From: Candidatus Thiodiazotropha sp. LNASS1 | GTDB taxonomy: Bacteria > Pseudomonadota > Gammaproteobacteria > Chromatiales > Chromatiaceae | Length of the DNA: 64,000 nucleotides | Direction of reading: 5' to 3' | Assembly (NCBI RefSeq): GCF_964212655.1 | Contig: NZ_OZ156465.1 | Span: 434,001-498,000, forward strand | Shown: positions 37,987-48,601 of the stretch, piece after piece | How the letters are laid out: each line of letters opens with the position of its first letter | Position numbering within the stretch: position 1 is the stretch's first letter | Notes under the pieces: generated by a model | Seen by the model: the letters and a program-made list of their open reading frames with translations, nothing else | What the model was told of the DNA's origin: nothing | Databases searched by the model: none | Program-made: the position numbers and the translations under genes

Positions 37987-39573
37987 CTAAGTTGATGGCT
38001 GAAAGACAAACTCTACCGGCATACCCTCTAAACGCTGCTGGAAATGATCAAGCAGTTTCCGCGATGTCAGGACGATAACAAAGGTTGTTTCCGCGGTATC
38101 CCGATTTTGCAGGTCCTTCGCCAGGGCTTCAGTGGCGGAAAGATCCATATAGGAGACCACGCTCAAGTCAAGAAGCACGCTATCGTATCGATGGCGCTTG
38201 AGCAGACTGCTCAATTGATCGATTGAGGCATAAAACAGATGGCCTTCGACGCGGATCTGAACCGATTCGTCTTCCTTCTTAATATTAATATCAAGTTTTG
38301 AAGCGGATAGAACAAACAGGATCAGCGACAGTATAAATGCAATGATCAAACCGGTTTGCAGGCCGAGAAATACTATTCCGAACAATGTTGTGACAAAGAC
38401 CAACAGTTCGCCGGTCCAGGAAAACAGGCGGGCGATCTCTCCGGGTTTGATCATACCTATACCCACCAGCATCAATGTGCCGGCGATAACCGGCATCGGC
38501 AGATAGGTGAGCAGGGTGCCAAGGGTATCAATCAGGATGAAAACGATAAATGCTGAGAGTATACCGGCCAGGGGCGTAGCTGCCCCCAACGACATGTTCA
38601 AGGCTGTTCGGTTAAAACTGCCGGAACCTGCGAAGCTCGAAAAGAAGGCAGCGAGGGTATTGGCGATACCCTGAGCGAATACCTCCTTATCCAGGTTGAT
38701 TGACTGGTCGGTGTCACTGCGCAGGTGTTTGATGATCACCATTGACTGGGCCAGTCCAATGAGCGCTATGGTAATGGCATTGGGTAACATGGCCAATCCC
38801 ACCAGCAGATACTCGAGATCCATCTTCGGGCTTGAGAGAGGCAGGGCCTGAAAGGGTATATGTCCAAGCAATTCTATTTCCGTATCGACTTGAGTGAATA
38901 TACCCATCACAAGCAGGCCTGCGGCATAGCCGACAACCATGGCGATCAGGATTGCATACCGGGGGAACCTGATTTTTGCGATGATTCCTGTAATCACAGT
39001 TGTGATACCGATGGTAAAGCTGTAGGGATTGATCAAAGACTGCCAATCATCAGCCATGACAAAGAGTTTTTCGAAGAAGAAAAGGGTCCCCGATGGGGTA
39101 AGCCCCAGCATACCGTCGAGAGATGAGAGGATGAGGATGATACCTACACCGACCGTGATGCCGGTTATGGCTGCCGGGCTTAGGTATTGAAAATATTTGC
39201 CGCCCCTGAGTAACCAGATTGATAGTTGAATCAGTCCAACCATCAGGCTGAGCAGTATCACATAGTCGATATAGAGCGGGCTGCCACGCCCTGCGAAAGG
39301 CGCTACCGTTATGCCGATCAATACGGCAACCGCGGTGTTTGGTCCACCCAACATCGAACTGGTGCCGAAAAGACTGGCGAAGAGGGTTACGAAAATCGAC
39401 GTATAGATGCCATATTCAGGCGGTAGTCCTGCCAGATAGGCGAAGGTGATGCCCTGGGGTATCACCAATATGGCTGCGACAACAGCGGCAAACGCCTCTG
39501 TCGTTAGCTTCAGCTCTCCTGCTTGAGATGGCCTCCATGGAATTAACTCCGACAACAGTCGCAGATATCTCAT
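37987..39573 (-). CDS. SulP-family anion transporter with STAS domain
   Basis: The 528-residue protein has about 11-12 membrane helices of the SulP fold, including VIPQGITFAYLAGLPPEYGIYTS and GGPNTAVAVLIG. A cytoplasmic STAS domain at about 430-525 carries SVVSYMDLSATEALAKDL. SulP proteins carry sulfate, bicarbonate or other anions; the substrate cannot be fixed from sequence. In a sulfur oxidiser sulfate or bicarbonate is plausible. Confidence 0.9.
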   Translation of the reverse strand: MRYLRLLSELIPWRPSQAGELKLTTEAFAAVVAAILVIPQGITFAYLAGLPPEYGIYTSIFVTLFASLFGTSSMLGGPNTAVAVLIGITVAPFAGRGSPLYIDYVILLSLMVGLIQLSIWLLRGGKYFQYLSPAAITGITVGVGIILILSSLDGMLGLTPSGTLFFFEKLFVMADDWQSLINPYSFTIGITTVITGIIAKIRFPRYAILIAMVVGYAAGLLVMGIFTQVDTEIELLGHIPFQALPLSSPKMDLEYLLVGLAMLPNAITIALIGLAQSMVIIKHLRSDTDQSINLDKEVFAQGIANTLAAFFSSFAGSGSFNRTALNMSLGAATPLAGILSAFIVFILIDTLGTLLTYLPMPVIAGTLMLVGIGMIKPGEIARLFSWTGELLVFVTTLFGIVFLGLQTGLIIAFILSLILFVLSASKLDINIKKEDESVQIRVEGHLFYASIDQLSSLLKRHRYDSVLLDLSVVSYMDLSATEALAKDLQNRDTAETTFVIVLTSRKLLDHFQQRLEGMPVEFVFQPST

Positions 39574-39648
39574 ATCACTATCATTGGCCGAGTGTCAGCA
39601 GGCCCAAAATTCCATGGTTTAACCTCGTGTCTATTCCGGCAGCTCAAT

Positions 39649-40494
39649 CTACTCCACCAGTCCGGAGATGGATTCAAAGAGTTTCAACATTTTACTTCGC
39701 CGGGGATCGCCCGGCCGGATCTGCATATTGATGTAGGCCGATACATCCAGGGCATCCTGATGGGTCAGGGAACGCTCCTGTCCGAGGGGCATGTTCGCCC
39801 AGATGAATCCGGCCGCCTTTTTGGTATTGGCCATGCCGGCACCTTTATTGTATGCATCCATTCCCCACAACGGCGGTATACCTGGAATGCCATGGCCGTC
39901 ACTGCCGTGGCATAGGGCGCACTTACTGTCATAGATGGCCTTGCCATTGGCTGGATTCGGGTCATAGCCTGTGTCGGGCAGGGTGGGTACCCCGCGTCCC
40001 GGTGGTGCCTCGCCTATCATTTCACCATAGGAGATATGGGAGATGTAGGCCGCCACAGCCAATATCTCCGGCGAGTCCTCCGGAGGCATGATGCCATCCA
40101 GGCTATAGACGAAACACTCACGGATACGCAGTCCTATACCATTCCGACGCCCGTTCTTACTGCGCCATTTCGGGTACATACCGGCAACATTGAGGGGAAT
40201 GGCATCCGGTTTCCGTCCGGCGTTGAGGTGGCAGTTACTGCAACGTAATTGGTTGCCGGAATAACGGGCGCCAAAGCGTTCGGTTTCAGTGATGATGCGA
40301 TAGCCGAAAACAACATTGCTATGGTAATCGTCCAGGTAACTCCGCTTGAGTAACTCTTCGATCGGGACGGGGGTGCCTGCTGCTAAAGGCTCGATAGCGA
40401 GCAGCCCAAACATAAGTATAAATGGGTGTAGAAATCGGCCGGATTCAAATACCTGACGAACCAGTCGCGGTAAAATAATGTTTTTGCTATTCAA
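39649..40494 (-). CDS. Di-haem cytochrome c, TsdA-like thiosulfate dehydrogenase family
   Basis: The 281-residue exported protein (signal about 1-40) has two haem-binding motifs, CSNCH (Cys85-Cys88-His89) and CALCH (Cys192-Cys195-His196). CSNCHLNAG and RIRECFVYSLDG strongly resemble TsdA, in which a Cys of the CF motif is the unusual axial ligand of haem 1; here that would be Cys127. TsdA joins two thiosulfates to tetrathionate, passing electrons to haem 2. Identity as a true TsdA, rather than a related cytochrome, is inference. Confidence 0.72.
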   Translation of the reverse strand: MNSKNIILPRLVRQVFESGRFLHPFILMFGLLAIEPLAAGTPVPIEELLKRSYLDDYHSNVVFGYRIITETERFGARYSGNQLRCSNCHLNAGRKPDAIPLNVAGMYPKWRSKNGRRNGIGLRIRECFVYSLDGIMPPEDSPEILAVAAYISHISYGEMIGEAPPGRGVPTLPDTGYDPNPANGKAIYDSKCALCHGSDGHGIPGIPPLWGMDAYNKGAGMANTKKAAGFIWANMPLGQERSLTHQDALDVSAYINMQIRPGDPRRSKMLKLFESISGLVE

Positions 40495-40657
40495 TGTGTT
40501 ATAAACATTCTAAATAACAGATGCATGGTATGTTAGAACCTGTGTCCAAGTGACCTGCAGCCTGGCAGGCGGCAGGTGAGTGGGAGGAATTTACCATAAT
40601 TAAAGTGGTTTTTTTAGATATAAGCTTCAGAGTCTGGTGTAGTTCACCTTTATGACT

Positions 40658-41068
40658 CTAATCACAGGGTCCTAAGCGCTTTCCAATGGTCTTTGAACTC
40701 ACTTGCACACCTTCCACATCTATATTGATTACACCTTCGGCGCTATCACCATGGTAGGTGATACTTCCATGGCTTCTGGTTACACCTGCCGCTTTGGTGC
40801 AGCTAATATTCCACGACACCTTATCCCCCTCTGTGGTGAGCTCGATATTTTCACAAGCCTTTCCCAATTGACTCTCCTTAGGTACGAAATCGGCCCTGGT
40901 GATGCAGGTTGTATAGGAAGTGGGTGGCAGCTGTATCGGCATGCCGGGCATATTCAGTACCGCTGTCCACTGCCACTTTCCCGGATTCATATTGATCTCA
41001 GATGCGTCGCTGACCTTTGAGAGAAACAGGAAAAAAGAGAGCGAGATAGCAATAGTTCTGAAATTCAT
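40658..41068 (-). CDS. DUF3617-family exported protein
   Basis: ATG 41068 gives 136 residues (TTG 41080 possible). It has a signal peptide (about 1-22) and the DUF3617 pattern: NPGKWQWTAVLNMPG, YTTCITRADFVP, CENIELTTEGDKVSWNISC and the final Gly-Pro-Cys. Cys pairs suggest disulfides. Function of the family is unknown. Confidence 0.75.
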   Translation of the reverse strand: MNFRTIAISLSFFLFLSKVSDASEINMNPGKWQWTAVLNMPGMPIQLPPTSYTTCITRADFVPKESQLGKACENIELTTEGDKVSWNISCTKAAGVTRSHGSITYHGDSAEGVINIDVEGVQVSSKTIGKRLGPCD

Positions 41069-41241
41069 CGGTAGATCCAATGAGACTGGAAACTGTCAGC
41101 AGGAATAGCTGGCAGATAATCTATCGCGTTTCGAACGCCGATGACGAGATCTGATTCACAAGGCAACAATGCTCCGAAGTTAAACTTGGCCTGCAATTTG
41201 CTGTTGGACTGGGTAAGGGCATATTCAACAGGAGAACAGCA

Positions 41242-42060
41242 TTGGTTATTCAGCTTTGGATTGGGTTGCTATCACTCTCCGTACTGGGTTCTGTGAGTAT
41301 ACAGCTGTTAGCCCCGGGTTCCGGGCTGATCGCGATTATTTCAGGTCTTTTCCTGGTTGTAGGCGGTACTCTACTGACAGCCATCATGAGCCACTCCTTC
41401 AATTCCGTATTGACGCTTTGGGAGCTGATTGCCGATTTTCGTCGTCCCTCAGCCAACACGGAAGACGAAGAAGAGGGGTTCAGACGTTTTCTGCAAGCGG
41501 CAAATTACTTCCGCCGCGGCGAAATTCGGCCGGCTGAAGCGGTCACTCAACAGATCTCAGAACCGCTGCTGCGCCGGGGGACACAACTGATCTTGGACGG
41601 TTTTCCCCGTGACCAGGTAACGCTTACGCTGCAGCGCCAGATTGCAGAAGACCGGGACCACTTGCGCCGCCCTGCCGAGATGTTGCGAGCCATGGGAGGC
41701 TATGCACCGGCATTTGGCATGCTTGGAACATTGCTTGGTTTGGTGCAGATGTTATTCGGGTTGGGGTCCGGAAATCTGGCCTCTATCGGTGCGGCCATGG
41801 GTTTCGCCATGCTGACCACAGTGTATGGCCTGGTTTTGGCCAATCTGGTGTTCAAACCCTTAGCCAGCAAACTCGAGCAACGCGGCAGACAGTTGATTAC
41901 ACGTCGCGTCGCACATCTCCAGGCAGTCATGATGTTGTGCGACCGGCAACATGCTGAACTGATCAGGGAAATGATGGATGAGGTAAATGCCAGGCAGGAC
42001 ATGCGGCAGGCGGCTCATGAGTTGCAGTTGATCGCAAATCCCAACCAGCATGCGGCCTGA
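41242..42060 (+). CDS. MotA/TolQ/ExbB-like proton channel protein
   Basis: The 272-residue membrane protein (TTG start, AGGAG upstream) has two N-terminal helices, then a cytoplasmic loop with LRRPAEMLRAMGGYAPAFGMLGTLLGLVQML leading to the last two helices (ASIGAAMGFAMLTTVYGLVLANLVF), the MotA/ExbB signature. It pairs with the next gene, a MotB/OmpA-type protein 14 bases downstream. Together they should form a proton- or sodium-driven stator. No flagellar genes are adjacent, so the machine driven is uncertain. Confidence 0.85.
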   Translation: MVIQLWIGLLSLSVLGSVSIQLLAPGSGLIAIISGLFLVVGGTLLTAIMSHSFNSVLTLWELIADFRRPSANTEDEEEGFRRFLQAANYFRRGEIRPAEAVTQQISEPLLRRGTQLILDGFPRDQVTLTLQRQIAEDRDHLRRPAEMLRAMGGYAPAFGMLGTLLGLVQMLFGLGSGNLASIGAAMGFAMLTTVYGLVLANLVFKPLASKLEQRGRQLITRRVAHLQAVMMLCDRQHAELIREMMDEVNARQDMRQAAHELQLIANPNQHAA

Positions 42061-42074
42061 GGGCATGACTACCG

Positions 42075-42830
42075 ATGACCATCAACAGTGGAAAGAACCA
42101 GATGCTCGATAAAGCAGCCAGGGAAGAAATACTGGATGGCACTACCTGGTATGCCTGGGAGATTGAAGAGAACGATGGCGGATGGCTACTGACCTATGTG
42201 GATGTGCTGAGCGTCATCCTGGCCATGTTGGTAGTGTTATTGGGACAGATGGCAGTACAGCATCTCCAGACAACCAATGAAGACAGCCGGATGGCGGCGA
42301 GCTATGAGGCCGTTCCCAGCGACGAGCCGACTATTGAAGTACAACAACCGCAACCATCGATTCAAACTGACGCTGATTCCGCACAGACCATTGATGCCGA
42401 AACCCGTCTGGTTGCGGCGATAGAGGATCGTTTCCAGGATGAGGTTAAGGTTGTACAACGGGACAAGGGGATCTCCCTGGAGATCGCCGATGTGATTCTT
42501 TTCGATTCAGGCAAGGCGGAACTGCTTGCCGAGGCCCTGCCCGTATTGAAAAAGCTCGCTGTGACACTGCAGGAGATTGGCGAGGCGGATATTGCCGTGG
42601 AAGGGCATACCGATGACAGGCCGATTTTGGGTGGCAGGTTTCAGTCGAATTGGGAACTGGCAGCTGCTCGCGCCAATGCAGTTACCCGTTTTCTGTTGGA
42701 CCAGGGTTTTGCGCCGAAACATCTGCGTTCGGTCAGCTATGCGGATGCTCATCCTGTTGCAGATAATTCAAATCCCAATGGTCGTGCCGAGAATCGCCGT
42801 GTCAATCTGCGCGTGGAGTTCTTGAAATAG
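42075..42830 (+). CDS. MotB-like stator protein with OmpA peptidoglycan-binding domain
   Basis: The 251-residue protein has one membrane helix (WLLTYVDVLSVILAMLVVLL) with the conserved ion-binding Asp in YVDVLSV, a linker, and an OmpA/MotB domain with ILFDSGKAELL, IAVEGHTDDRPI and NPNGRAENRRVNLRVEF. It anchors the stator to peptidoglycan. It is longer in its Asp/Gln linker than typical TolR/ExbD, and the OmpA domain excludes those families. Confidence 0.87.
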   Translation: MTINSGKNQMLDKAAREEILDGTTWYAWEIEENDGGWLLTYVDVLSVILAMLVVLLGQMAVQHLQTTNEDSRMAASYEAVPSDEPTIEVQQPQPSIQTDADSAQTIDAETRLVAAIEDRFQDEVKVVQRDKGISLEIADVILFDSGKAELLAEALPVLKKLAVTLQEIGEADIAVEGHTDDRPILGGRFQSNWELAAARANAVTRFLLDQGFAPKHLRSVSYADAHPVADNSNPNGRAENRRVNLRVEFLK

Positions 42831-43052
42831 CCGTTAGATGCTTATTCAAGTCTCATACAGGCTGAGTCCTGAATGGATGAGGCATCCTTAAATTCCTATA
42901 CTCATAATTTGATGTGATGCACTCCCCATTCTAGTCCGTCGCTCAGGCCTAGTTCCCTGTTTTTTGATCGACGTCAAGTTCAAACCTCCCTGGAATATCC
43001 GATTCTTTGCCAAGCTATTTGGTATTTATGCAATTATTGGAGTAGAAGAGCC

Positions 43053-44207
43053 ATGGGATTTTATAGAGTCGGCATTGCTGTATTGATTGGATGCTTAACC
43101 GTTTCATGTGGCGGCGGTGGTGGCGGTGGCGGGAACAGTGATAACACCAATACATCGACTATATCCATGGCTGAGTTGGGAAAGAAGCTGTTTTTTGATA
43201 CCAATCTATCCAGTGGCAGCAACCAGGCATGTGGCTCTTGTCACGACCCGGACAACGGCTTCGCCGATCCTCGTGTCAGCGTTACAGCTCCGGTTTCTGA
43301 GGGATCCGTAGGCGGAGAATTTGGTGATCGAAATGCGCCCACCGCTGCCTACGCCTCTTTCGCTCCATCCTTTGGGGAAGTTGCGGATCAGGATCAGACA
43401 CCGGAGACAAACTCCAATTACCAGGGTGGGCAGTTTCTCGATGGGCGTGCCGTTGACCTGGTTGAACAGGCCAAGGGGCCCTTCCTCAACCCGGTCGAAA
43501 TGAATAACACGTCCGAGGCCGAGGTTGTCGCAAAGGTACAAAACTCTGACTACTCTTCGGACTTCATCGCTGTATTCGGTGCGGATGCGTTTAATGATAC
43601 AACGATGGCCTATCACAACATTGCAACCGCGATCGCAGCATTTGAAGCTTCTTCAGAGGTCAACAGATTCAGTTCGAAGTTTGACGCTTACCTGATGGGC
43701 AACTACACCATGACTGCGTCGGAACAGCGTGGGTTTGATCTGTTCATGGATGCCGAGGTGACTAAATGCGCAAACTGTCATACAGTCGGTGACACACCTG
43801 AAACATCCCTGTTTACAAACTTTCGCTACTACAATATCGGAACACCGATTAACCTGAATAACCCCGCCTATCTGGCTGACAGCTCTTTTATCGATATCGG
43901 CCTCGGAGCCAGCAGTGCGATTGCTGAGTCAGACAGGGCAGGAGAACGGGGTAAATTCAAGGTTCCCACCTTGCGCAATGTGGAGTTGACGGCACCCTAT
44001 ATGCACAATGGTGTCTACGCCACGCTGGAAGAGACGGTGCTGCACTATGATATTCAGGTTGCAAACCTGTTTATCACGCCGGAAGTTAATGACGACAACA
44101 TCGCGGCTGAAATGAATGCCGGCACTTTTGTCGGTCTTGGATTGTCCGATCAGGATCGTGCTGATCTGGTCAATTTTATGAAAACCCTGACCGACGGTTA
44201 CTTTTAG
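43053..44207 (+). CDS. Di-haem cytochrome c peroxidase/MauG-family lipoprotein
   Basis: The 384-residue protein has a lipobox (LTVSC, lipidated Cys19) followed by a Gly run and a low-complexity linker. Haem motifs are CGSCH (Cys60-His64) and CANCH (Cys239-His243). FKVPTLRNVELTAPYMHNGVYATLEE is the peroxidase-family signature near the second haem. It reduces peroxide, or oxidises substrates as MauG does, at the periplasmic face of a membrane. Confidence 0.88.
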   Translation: MGFYRVGIAVLIGCLTVSCGGGGGGGGNSDNTNTSTISMAELGKKLFFDTNLSSGSNQACGSCHDPDNGFADPRVSVTAPVSEGSVGGEFGDRNAPTAAYASFAPSFGEVADQDQTPETNSNYQGGQFLDGRAVDLVEQAKGPFLNPVEMNNTSEAEVVAKVQNSDYSSDFIAVFGADAFNDTTMAYHNIATAIAAFEASSEVNRFSSKFDAYLMGNYTMTASEQRGFDLFMDAEVTKCANCHTVGDTPETSLFTNFRYYNIGTPINLNNPAYLADSSFIDIGLGASSAIAESDRAGERGKFKVPTLRNVELTAPYMHNGVYATLEETVLHYDIQVANLFITPEVNDDNIAAEMNAGTFVGLGLSDQDRADLVNFMKTLTDGYF

Positions 44208-44278
44208 GGTCTGCTGCCACCTTTATCCCGGCAATCAAATCAGCGTTACATGCAGCATTGACTCGCAAGCCGATGTGC

Positions 44279-44545
44279 TCAGCGGCGTTTTTTGTTCTTT
44301 CCTTTTTTAGGTCTGTCCGGGCCCACGCGAATTGTACTGCCGCCTAGATCGCTACCATCAAGTGCAGCGATTGCGGCCCGGGCTTCGTGACCCTCCATAT
44401 CGATGGTGGCGAAACCTCTACAGTCACCGCTGAAGAGGTCCTTGGCTATTTTAAGAGAACGCACTACGCCATATTCTGTAAAGAGTGCTGTCAAACTCTC
44501 TTCTGTGGTCGATCTGGGAAGACCACGAACCGATAGGGTAATCAT
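44279..44545 (-). CDS. RNA-binding protein (single RRM)
   Basis: The 88-residue protein is one RNA recognition motif with RNP2 LSVRGLP (residues 4-10) and an RNP1-like segment CRGFATIDM, followed by a Lys/Arg tail. Bacterial single-RRM proteins act as cold- or stress-related RNA chaperones. The next gene on the same strand is a cold-shock protein. Confidence 0.88.
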   Translation of the reverse strand: MITLSVRGLPRSTTEESLTALFTEYGVVRSLKIAKDLFSGDCRGFATIDMEGHEARAAIAALDGSDLGGSTIRVGPDRPKKGKNKKRR

Positions 44546-44666
44546 TGACCTATTCCTGAGTAAGTGTGATGAAAGACCAATCCGTGCATCCCTGTACGGA
44601 TATCGCCCGTTGGTTCGCAGATATGACAGGATGCCAAGGTGAGTGGCAACGGGGAAGAATTAAGAG

Positions 44667-44876
44667 TTACAGGGGAACTACGTTATCAGCCTGCGGACCC
44701 TTCTTACCCTCGACCTCGGTAAATTCCACTTTTTGACCATCCTCCAGAGAACGGTGTCCTTCACCGGCAATAGCGCGAAAATGGACGAAAAGATCCTTGC
44801 CGTTTTCACGTTCGATAAAACCATAACCCTTTCCGCTGTCGAACCATTTAACGGTTCCGATCTGTCTTTCTGACAT
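44667..44876 (-). CDS. Cold-shock protein (CspA family)
   Basis: A 69-residue cold-shock domain with RNP1 KGYGFIER and RNP2 DLFVHFR, normal CspA length. It melts RNA secondary structure. Gene pairing with the RRM gene 121 bases downstream suggests related RNA-chaperone roles. Confidence 0.95.
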   Translation of the reverse strand: MSERQIGTVKWFDSGKGYGFIERENGKDLFVHFRAIAGEGHRSLEDGQKVEFTEVEGKKGPQADNVVPL

Positions 44877-45322
44877 CAGTAAATTACCTCAATGAATTGC
44901 AAATATGCCCGCCACAATAAACGGACCATCCCCACGGATCTTGGCAGGCGCTATGTTGCTCGATTCGGTTGCATCTGTAGTGAGACAGCGAATTTGAGGC
45001 GTTATAGGCAGGTCAAAGATCATGCAGACCACCCACGATACTTCTCCCGGTAAAGAAATGCAAACAACAAAATTTATTCGCCGAGTAGCTGCCACCGATT
45101 GAAAGGTCCCTGGATGTATTTGTGGCGAATGGGTGGTGATGATATGTAACATATTGTAATAAAAGGTTATTTTAGGGTTACTCGCTTGTAACTAAGGAAG
45201 CTGCTTTGATAGAAAGTCGATGATTGAGCCAAGACGGGAACGATAAGAATAGTTAATTGAATATAGATGTGGGAAGATTGATTGGCTAAATCGATAATTT
45301 TGCGGACCGTGCAAGAATCTGT
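44877..45322. other. 445-bp intergenic region between divergent genes
   Basis: Holds the upstream regions of the cold-shock gene and of the GGDEF-EAL sensor gene. A long leader is common for csp genes, but I see no specific RNA element that I can support. Confidence 0.4.
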
Positions 45323-48300
45323 GTGTTTTCTATATATATCAATAAGTTAAGTATTTTCGTATTTATTATTGCGGCACTGTTGATGCCTGTCTCACAGGCC
45401 CCTGCCTCAGATACCGTAAGAGTACTGATTGTACACGCCTACAGCCAAGAATATCCCTGGACCAAGGGGCAACATGAAGGTTTTGTCGAAAGGCTAAAAC
45501 AGGGATTAACCCTACAACCCACGATAAAAACAGAATATCTGGACACAAAACGCATTCTCTATGATGAGGATTATGCAGATCGATTTGCCGATTACCTGAA
45601 GCGGAAATACCATGATTTCAATCCAGATGTACTGTATGTCACAGATGACAACGGTTTGAGTTTTGGTATAGATGAGCTCTCCGCACTGTTTCCTGACACA
45701 CCGTTATTCTTCTCCGGAGTCAACGATTATTCGATCCAATCCAAGCTTGACAAAAGCAGAGTCACCGGCGTTTTTGAAAAAAAAGAGATTGGGCCCAATC
45801 TGGATTTACTAGATGCTCTATTTGGCGATGTAAGCCATATCGTGGTGCTTGGCGACGATTCAAATACCTACCAGGCCATCGAACGTGAAATACATCAGGA
45901 GATGGCGACGCGACCGCGGATGAAGATTACCTATCTGGCGGATAATCGACTGGACATTATTTTGAGTCGCTTGACTCAGATTGAAAGGCCGGTAGTCCTA
46001 CTCACTACTTTAGGTGCATTACAGAATAGTCAAGGCGAGATACTCAATCTCCACCAGACAATTTCACGTATAACATCATCCAACGCGGATGTCGTTATCA
46101 GCATGGAAGATGCTTATCTCTTAGATGGTGTGCTGGGTGGCTATGTCACCAGTGGCCATGCACAAGGATCGACTGCCGCCGCTCTGATGCGCGATTATCT
46201 TGACGGCCAACCCATCAGTTCAATATTGCCTGTTACCGACAGTCCGAATGAATATGTAATTGATCACAGGGTTCTGGAGTCCTTAAAGCTGGATTTACCA
46301 GACTACATTCACAGCAAGGCCAAGATCCTCCACCCCAGCATCAGTTTTTATCAGGATAATCGTAATGCGATATTGTCGATTCTTATCTTTCTTGCAATTG
46401 CATTAGTTGCAACACTGATTTTTTATAGCCTGGTAACCTCGCGTAAGAATCGAAAACTGCGATTACAGTCTACCCAGCTTCTTCATCAAGGGCGAATGCT
46501 TCGAGAAAGCGAAGAGAAATACCGTTTATTGTTTGAGCTTTCCGAAGACCCAATGCTAGTGATTCAAAGCGACAAGTTCGTTCTGGCCAATGATGCGGCA
46601 ATTCGGACGTTGGGATATGGCAGTGCAGATGAAATACAACAGGTACATCCATCCAGTTTGTCCCCCGAAAAGCAGCCGGACGGGCAGCTATCTGTGAGTA
46701 AAGCCGACGACATGATGGAGCAGGCCTATTTGAATGGGTATCATCGATTCGAATGGCAGCATCTAAAAAAAGACAGTAAACCGCTCCTCTTAGAGGTCTC
46801 ATTGACACGAATACCTTTCGAAGGCAAAAGTGCACTGTTTTGTGTATGGCATGATATAACCGAGTGGCGACGTGCTGAACGGGGATTGCGCGAAAAAACC
46901 ACTTATCTCAATAGCATATTAAGTGCATCGATTAAAATTGGCTTTATTGCGACTGACAATGATCTGAATATTACCTATTTCAATCAAACTGCCGCTCAGA
47001 TATTCGGTATGAAACCTGACGAGCTGGAAGGTAAAGACATTCACTTCTTTCACGGCGGAGTGGGCAGTGTGGCCGATCAGCAGATGTTCAAAGCGTTGCA
47101 ATCAGCCAGGGAAGAGGGTGAGTTTCGTTTCTCTTTGCAACGTATAATTGATGGCAGTAAACAATATATTGATGCCAGAATCTCGCCTATCTGGGATGAA
47201 TCCAAGATTTTGAATGGCTACATGCTGATGGCTGAGGATGTAACCAAACAACACGCTGATGAGGAGTTGATAAAATTTCAGGCTACCAATGATATTCTCA
47301 CCAGTCTGCCCAATCGACGAACACTTGTGGATCGTTTATCTCAAACCGTTTCACGCTGTTTGCGGCATAATAAACTGGGCATTGTGATCTTTATCGATCT
47401 GGACCACTTCAAACATATTAACGATACGCTCGGACATACGGTCGGCGATAGCTTGCTGCAGCAGCTGGCTGTTCGTATGCAGGAATCGGTGCGAAGCGAA
47501 GATACCGTGGCACGTTTGGGGGGTGACGAATTTGTTGTCCTGTTATCTGAAACCAATGAGGATTTAGAGACTGCCATCAACAACGCACAGGTTATCGCCG
47601 GTAAACTATTGCAGGCGATTGCCATTCCCTATGATATAGAAAAGCATGATATAAGAACCAGTGCCAGTATTGGTATCACAATCTTCCCCACAGACAATGA
47701 GTCGGCTGACGATGTACTGAGAAAAGCGGATACAGCCATGTATCAGGCAAAAGAGGCCGGCCGCAATACGATCAAGTTTTTCTCACCTGAAATGCAACAG
47801 AAAGTTGAAGCTCGATTAAGGTTATTGGAGCAGTTGCATCAGGCAGTCGATAAGAGGGAATTTCTGGTCCACTTCCAACCGCAGATTGACCTAGACGGAC
47901 AAATGGTTGGCGCCGAAAGTCTGGTGCGTTGGTGCATGCGTGACAATACTTTAGTGTTACCGGACGAATTCATTCCATTGGCTGAAGAGAGTGGCCTGAT
48001 AGAACCGATCAGTGAATTTGTATTGCGTGAATCACTTTTGGCACAGCTGAAATGGATGCGGCAGTACCCTGAACACAGGGTTCCACGCATATCGATTAAT
48101 GTCAGCGCCATGCAGTTTCGAAAAAAGAATTTTGTCGATGCGATCAGAACGGCCGTGAAGGATAGCGGCAATGACCCGGACAACCTGACACTTGAACTGA
48201 CGGAAAGTATGCTTATCGGCAACATCGACGAGACCGTCGAAAAAATGAAGGAATTAAAGGATTTCGGTGTCAGATTCTCCATTGACGATTTCGGAACCGG

Positions 48301-48601
48301 CTATTCATCATTGGCTTATTTGAAAAGCCTGCCGATCAGTGAGATTAAGATTGACCGCTCCTTCGTCCGGGATATACTCACCGATCCGAATGATGCCGCA
48401 TTGGTGGAGACTATTCTCAATCTGGCCAAACAGTTACATCTGGAGGTTGTTGCGGAAGGCGTTGAAACACAGGAGATACGCAACATGCTTTTAGAGTATG
48501 GATGTACTGTTTTTCAGGGCTATTATTTCAGTAGACCCATACCCCTGGAGCAATTTGAAAAAACGTATCTAACCGACCCTGGCATATCAACCACCCAGTA
48601 A
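45323..48601 (+). CDS. Sensor GGDEF-EAL protein with periplasmic ABC-type binding domain
   Basis: The 1092-residue protein starts at GTG 45323. It has a signal-anchor (about 8-29), a periplasmic ABC_sub_bind-like domain (about 33-330), a membrane helix (about 350-371), two PAS domains (about 395-515 and 525-645), GGDEF (GGDEF at about 733-737 with RxxD five residues before it) and EAL. The EAL signature reads AESLVRW, keeping the Glu; [14 protein letters not shown] and the final ETQEI segment are present. Both c-di-GMP synthesis and hydrolysis could be possible. The 3' end overlaps the convergent rhlE by 15 bases. Confidence 0.87.
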   Translation: MFSIYINKLSIFVFIIAALLMPVSQAPASDTVRVLIVHAYSQEYPWTKGQHEGFVERLKQGLTLQPTIKTEYLDTKRILYDEDYADRFADYLKRKYHDFNPDVLYVTDDNGLSFGIDELSALFPDTPLFFSGVNDYSIQSKLDKSRVTGVFEKKEIGPNLDLLDALFGDVSHIVVLGDDSNTYQAIEREIHQEMATRPRMKITYLADNRLDIILSRLTQIERPVVLLTTLGALQNSQGEILNLHQTISRITSSNADVVISMEDAYLLDGVLGGYVTSGHAQGSTAAALMRDYLDGQPISSILPVTDSPNEYVIDHRVLESLKLDLPDYIHSKAKILHPSISFYQDNRNAILSILIFLAIALVATLIFYSLVTSRKNRKLRLQSTQLLHQGRMLRESEEKYRLLFELSEDPMLVIQSDKFVLANDAAIRTLGYGSADEIQQVHPSSLSPEKQPDGQLSVSKADDMMEQAYLNGYHRFEWQHLKKDSKPLLLEVSLTRIPFEGKSALFCVWHDITEWRRAERGLREKTTYLNSILSASIKIGFIATDNDLNITYFNQTAAQIFGMKPDELEGKDIHFFHGGVGSVADQQMFKALQSAREEGEFRFSLQRIIDGSKQYIDARISPIWDESKILNGYMLMAEDVTKQHADEELIKFQATNDILTSLPNRRTLVDRLSQTVSRCLRHNKLGIVIFIDLDHFKHINDTLGHTVGDSLLQQLAVRMQESVRSEDTVARLGGDEFVVLLSETNEDLETAINNAQVIAGKLLQAIAIPYDIEKHDIRTSASIGITIFPTDNESADDVLRKADTAMYQAKEAGRNTIKFFSPEMQQKVEARLRLLEQLHQAVDKREFLVHFQPQIDLDGQMVGAESLVRWCMRDNTLVLPDEFIPLAEESGLIEPISEFVLRESLLAQLKWMRQYPEHRVPRISINVSAMQFRKKNFVDAIRTAVKDSGNDPDNLTLELTESMLIGNIDETVEKMKELKDFGVRFSIDDFGTGYSSLAYLKSLPISEIKIDRSFVRDILTDPNDAALVETILNLAKQLHLEVVAEGVETQEIRNMLLEYGCTVFQGYYFSRPIPLEQFEKTYLTDPGISTTQ

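Noticed and set aside
41242..42830. Assignment as flagellar motAB
   Set aside because: No flagellar or chemotaxis genes are adjacent, so only the stator-type family is supported.
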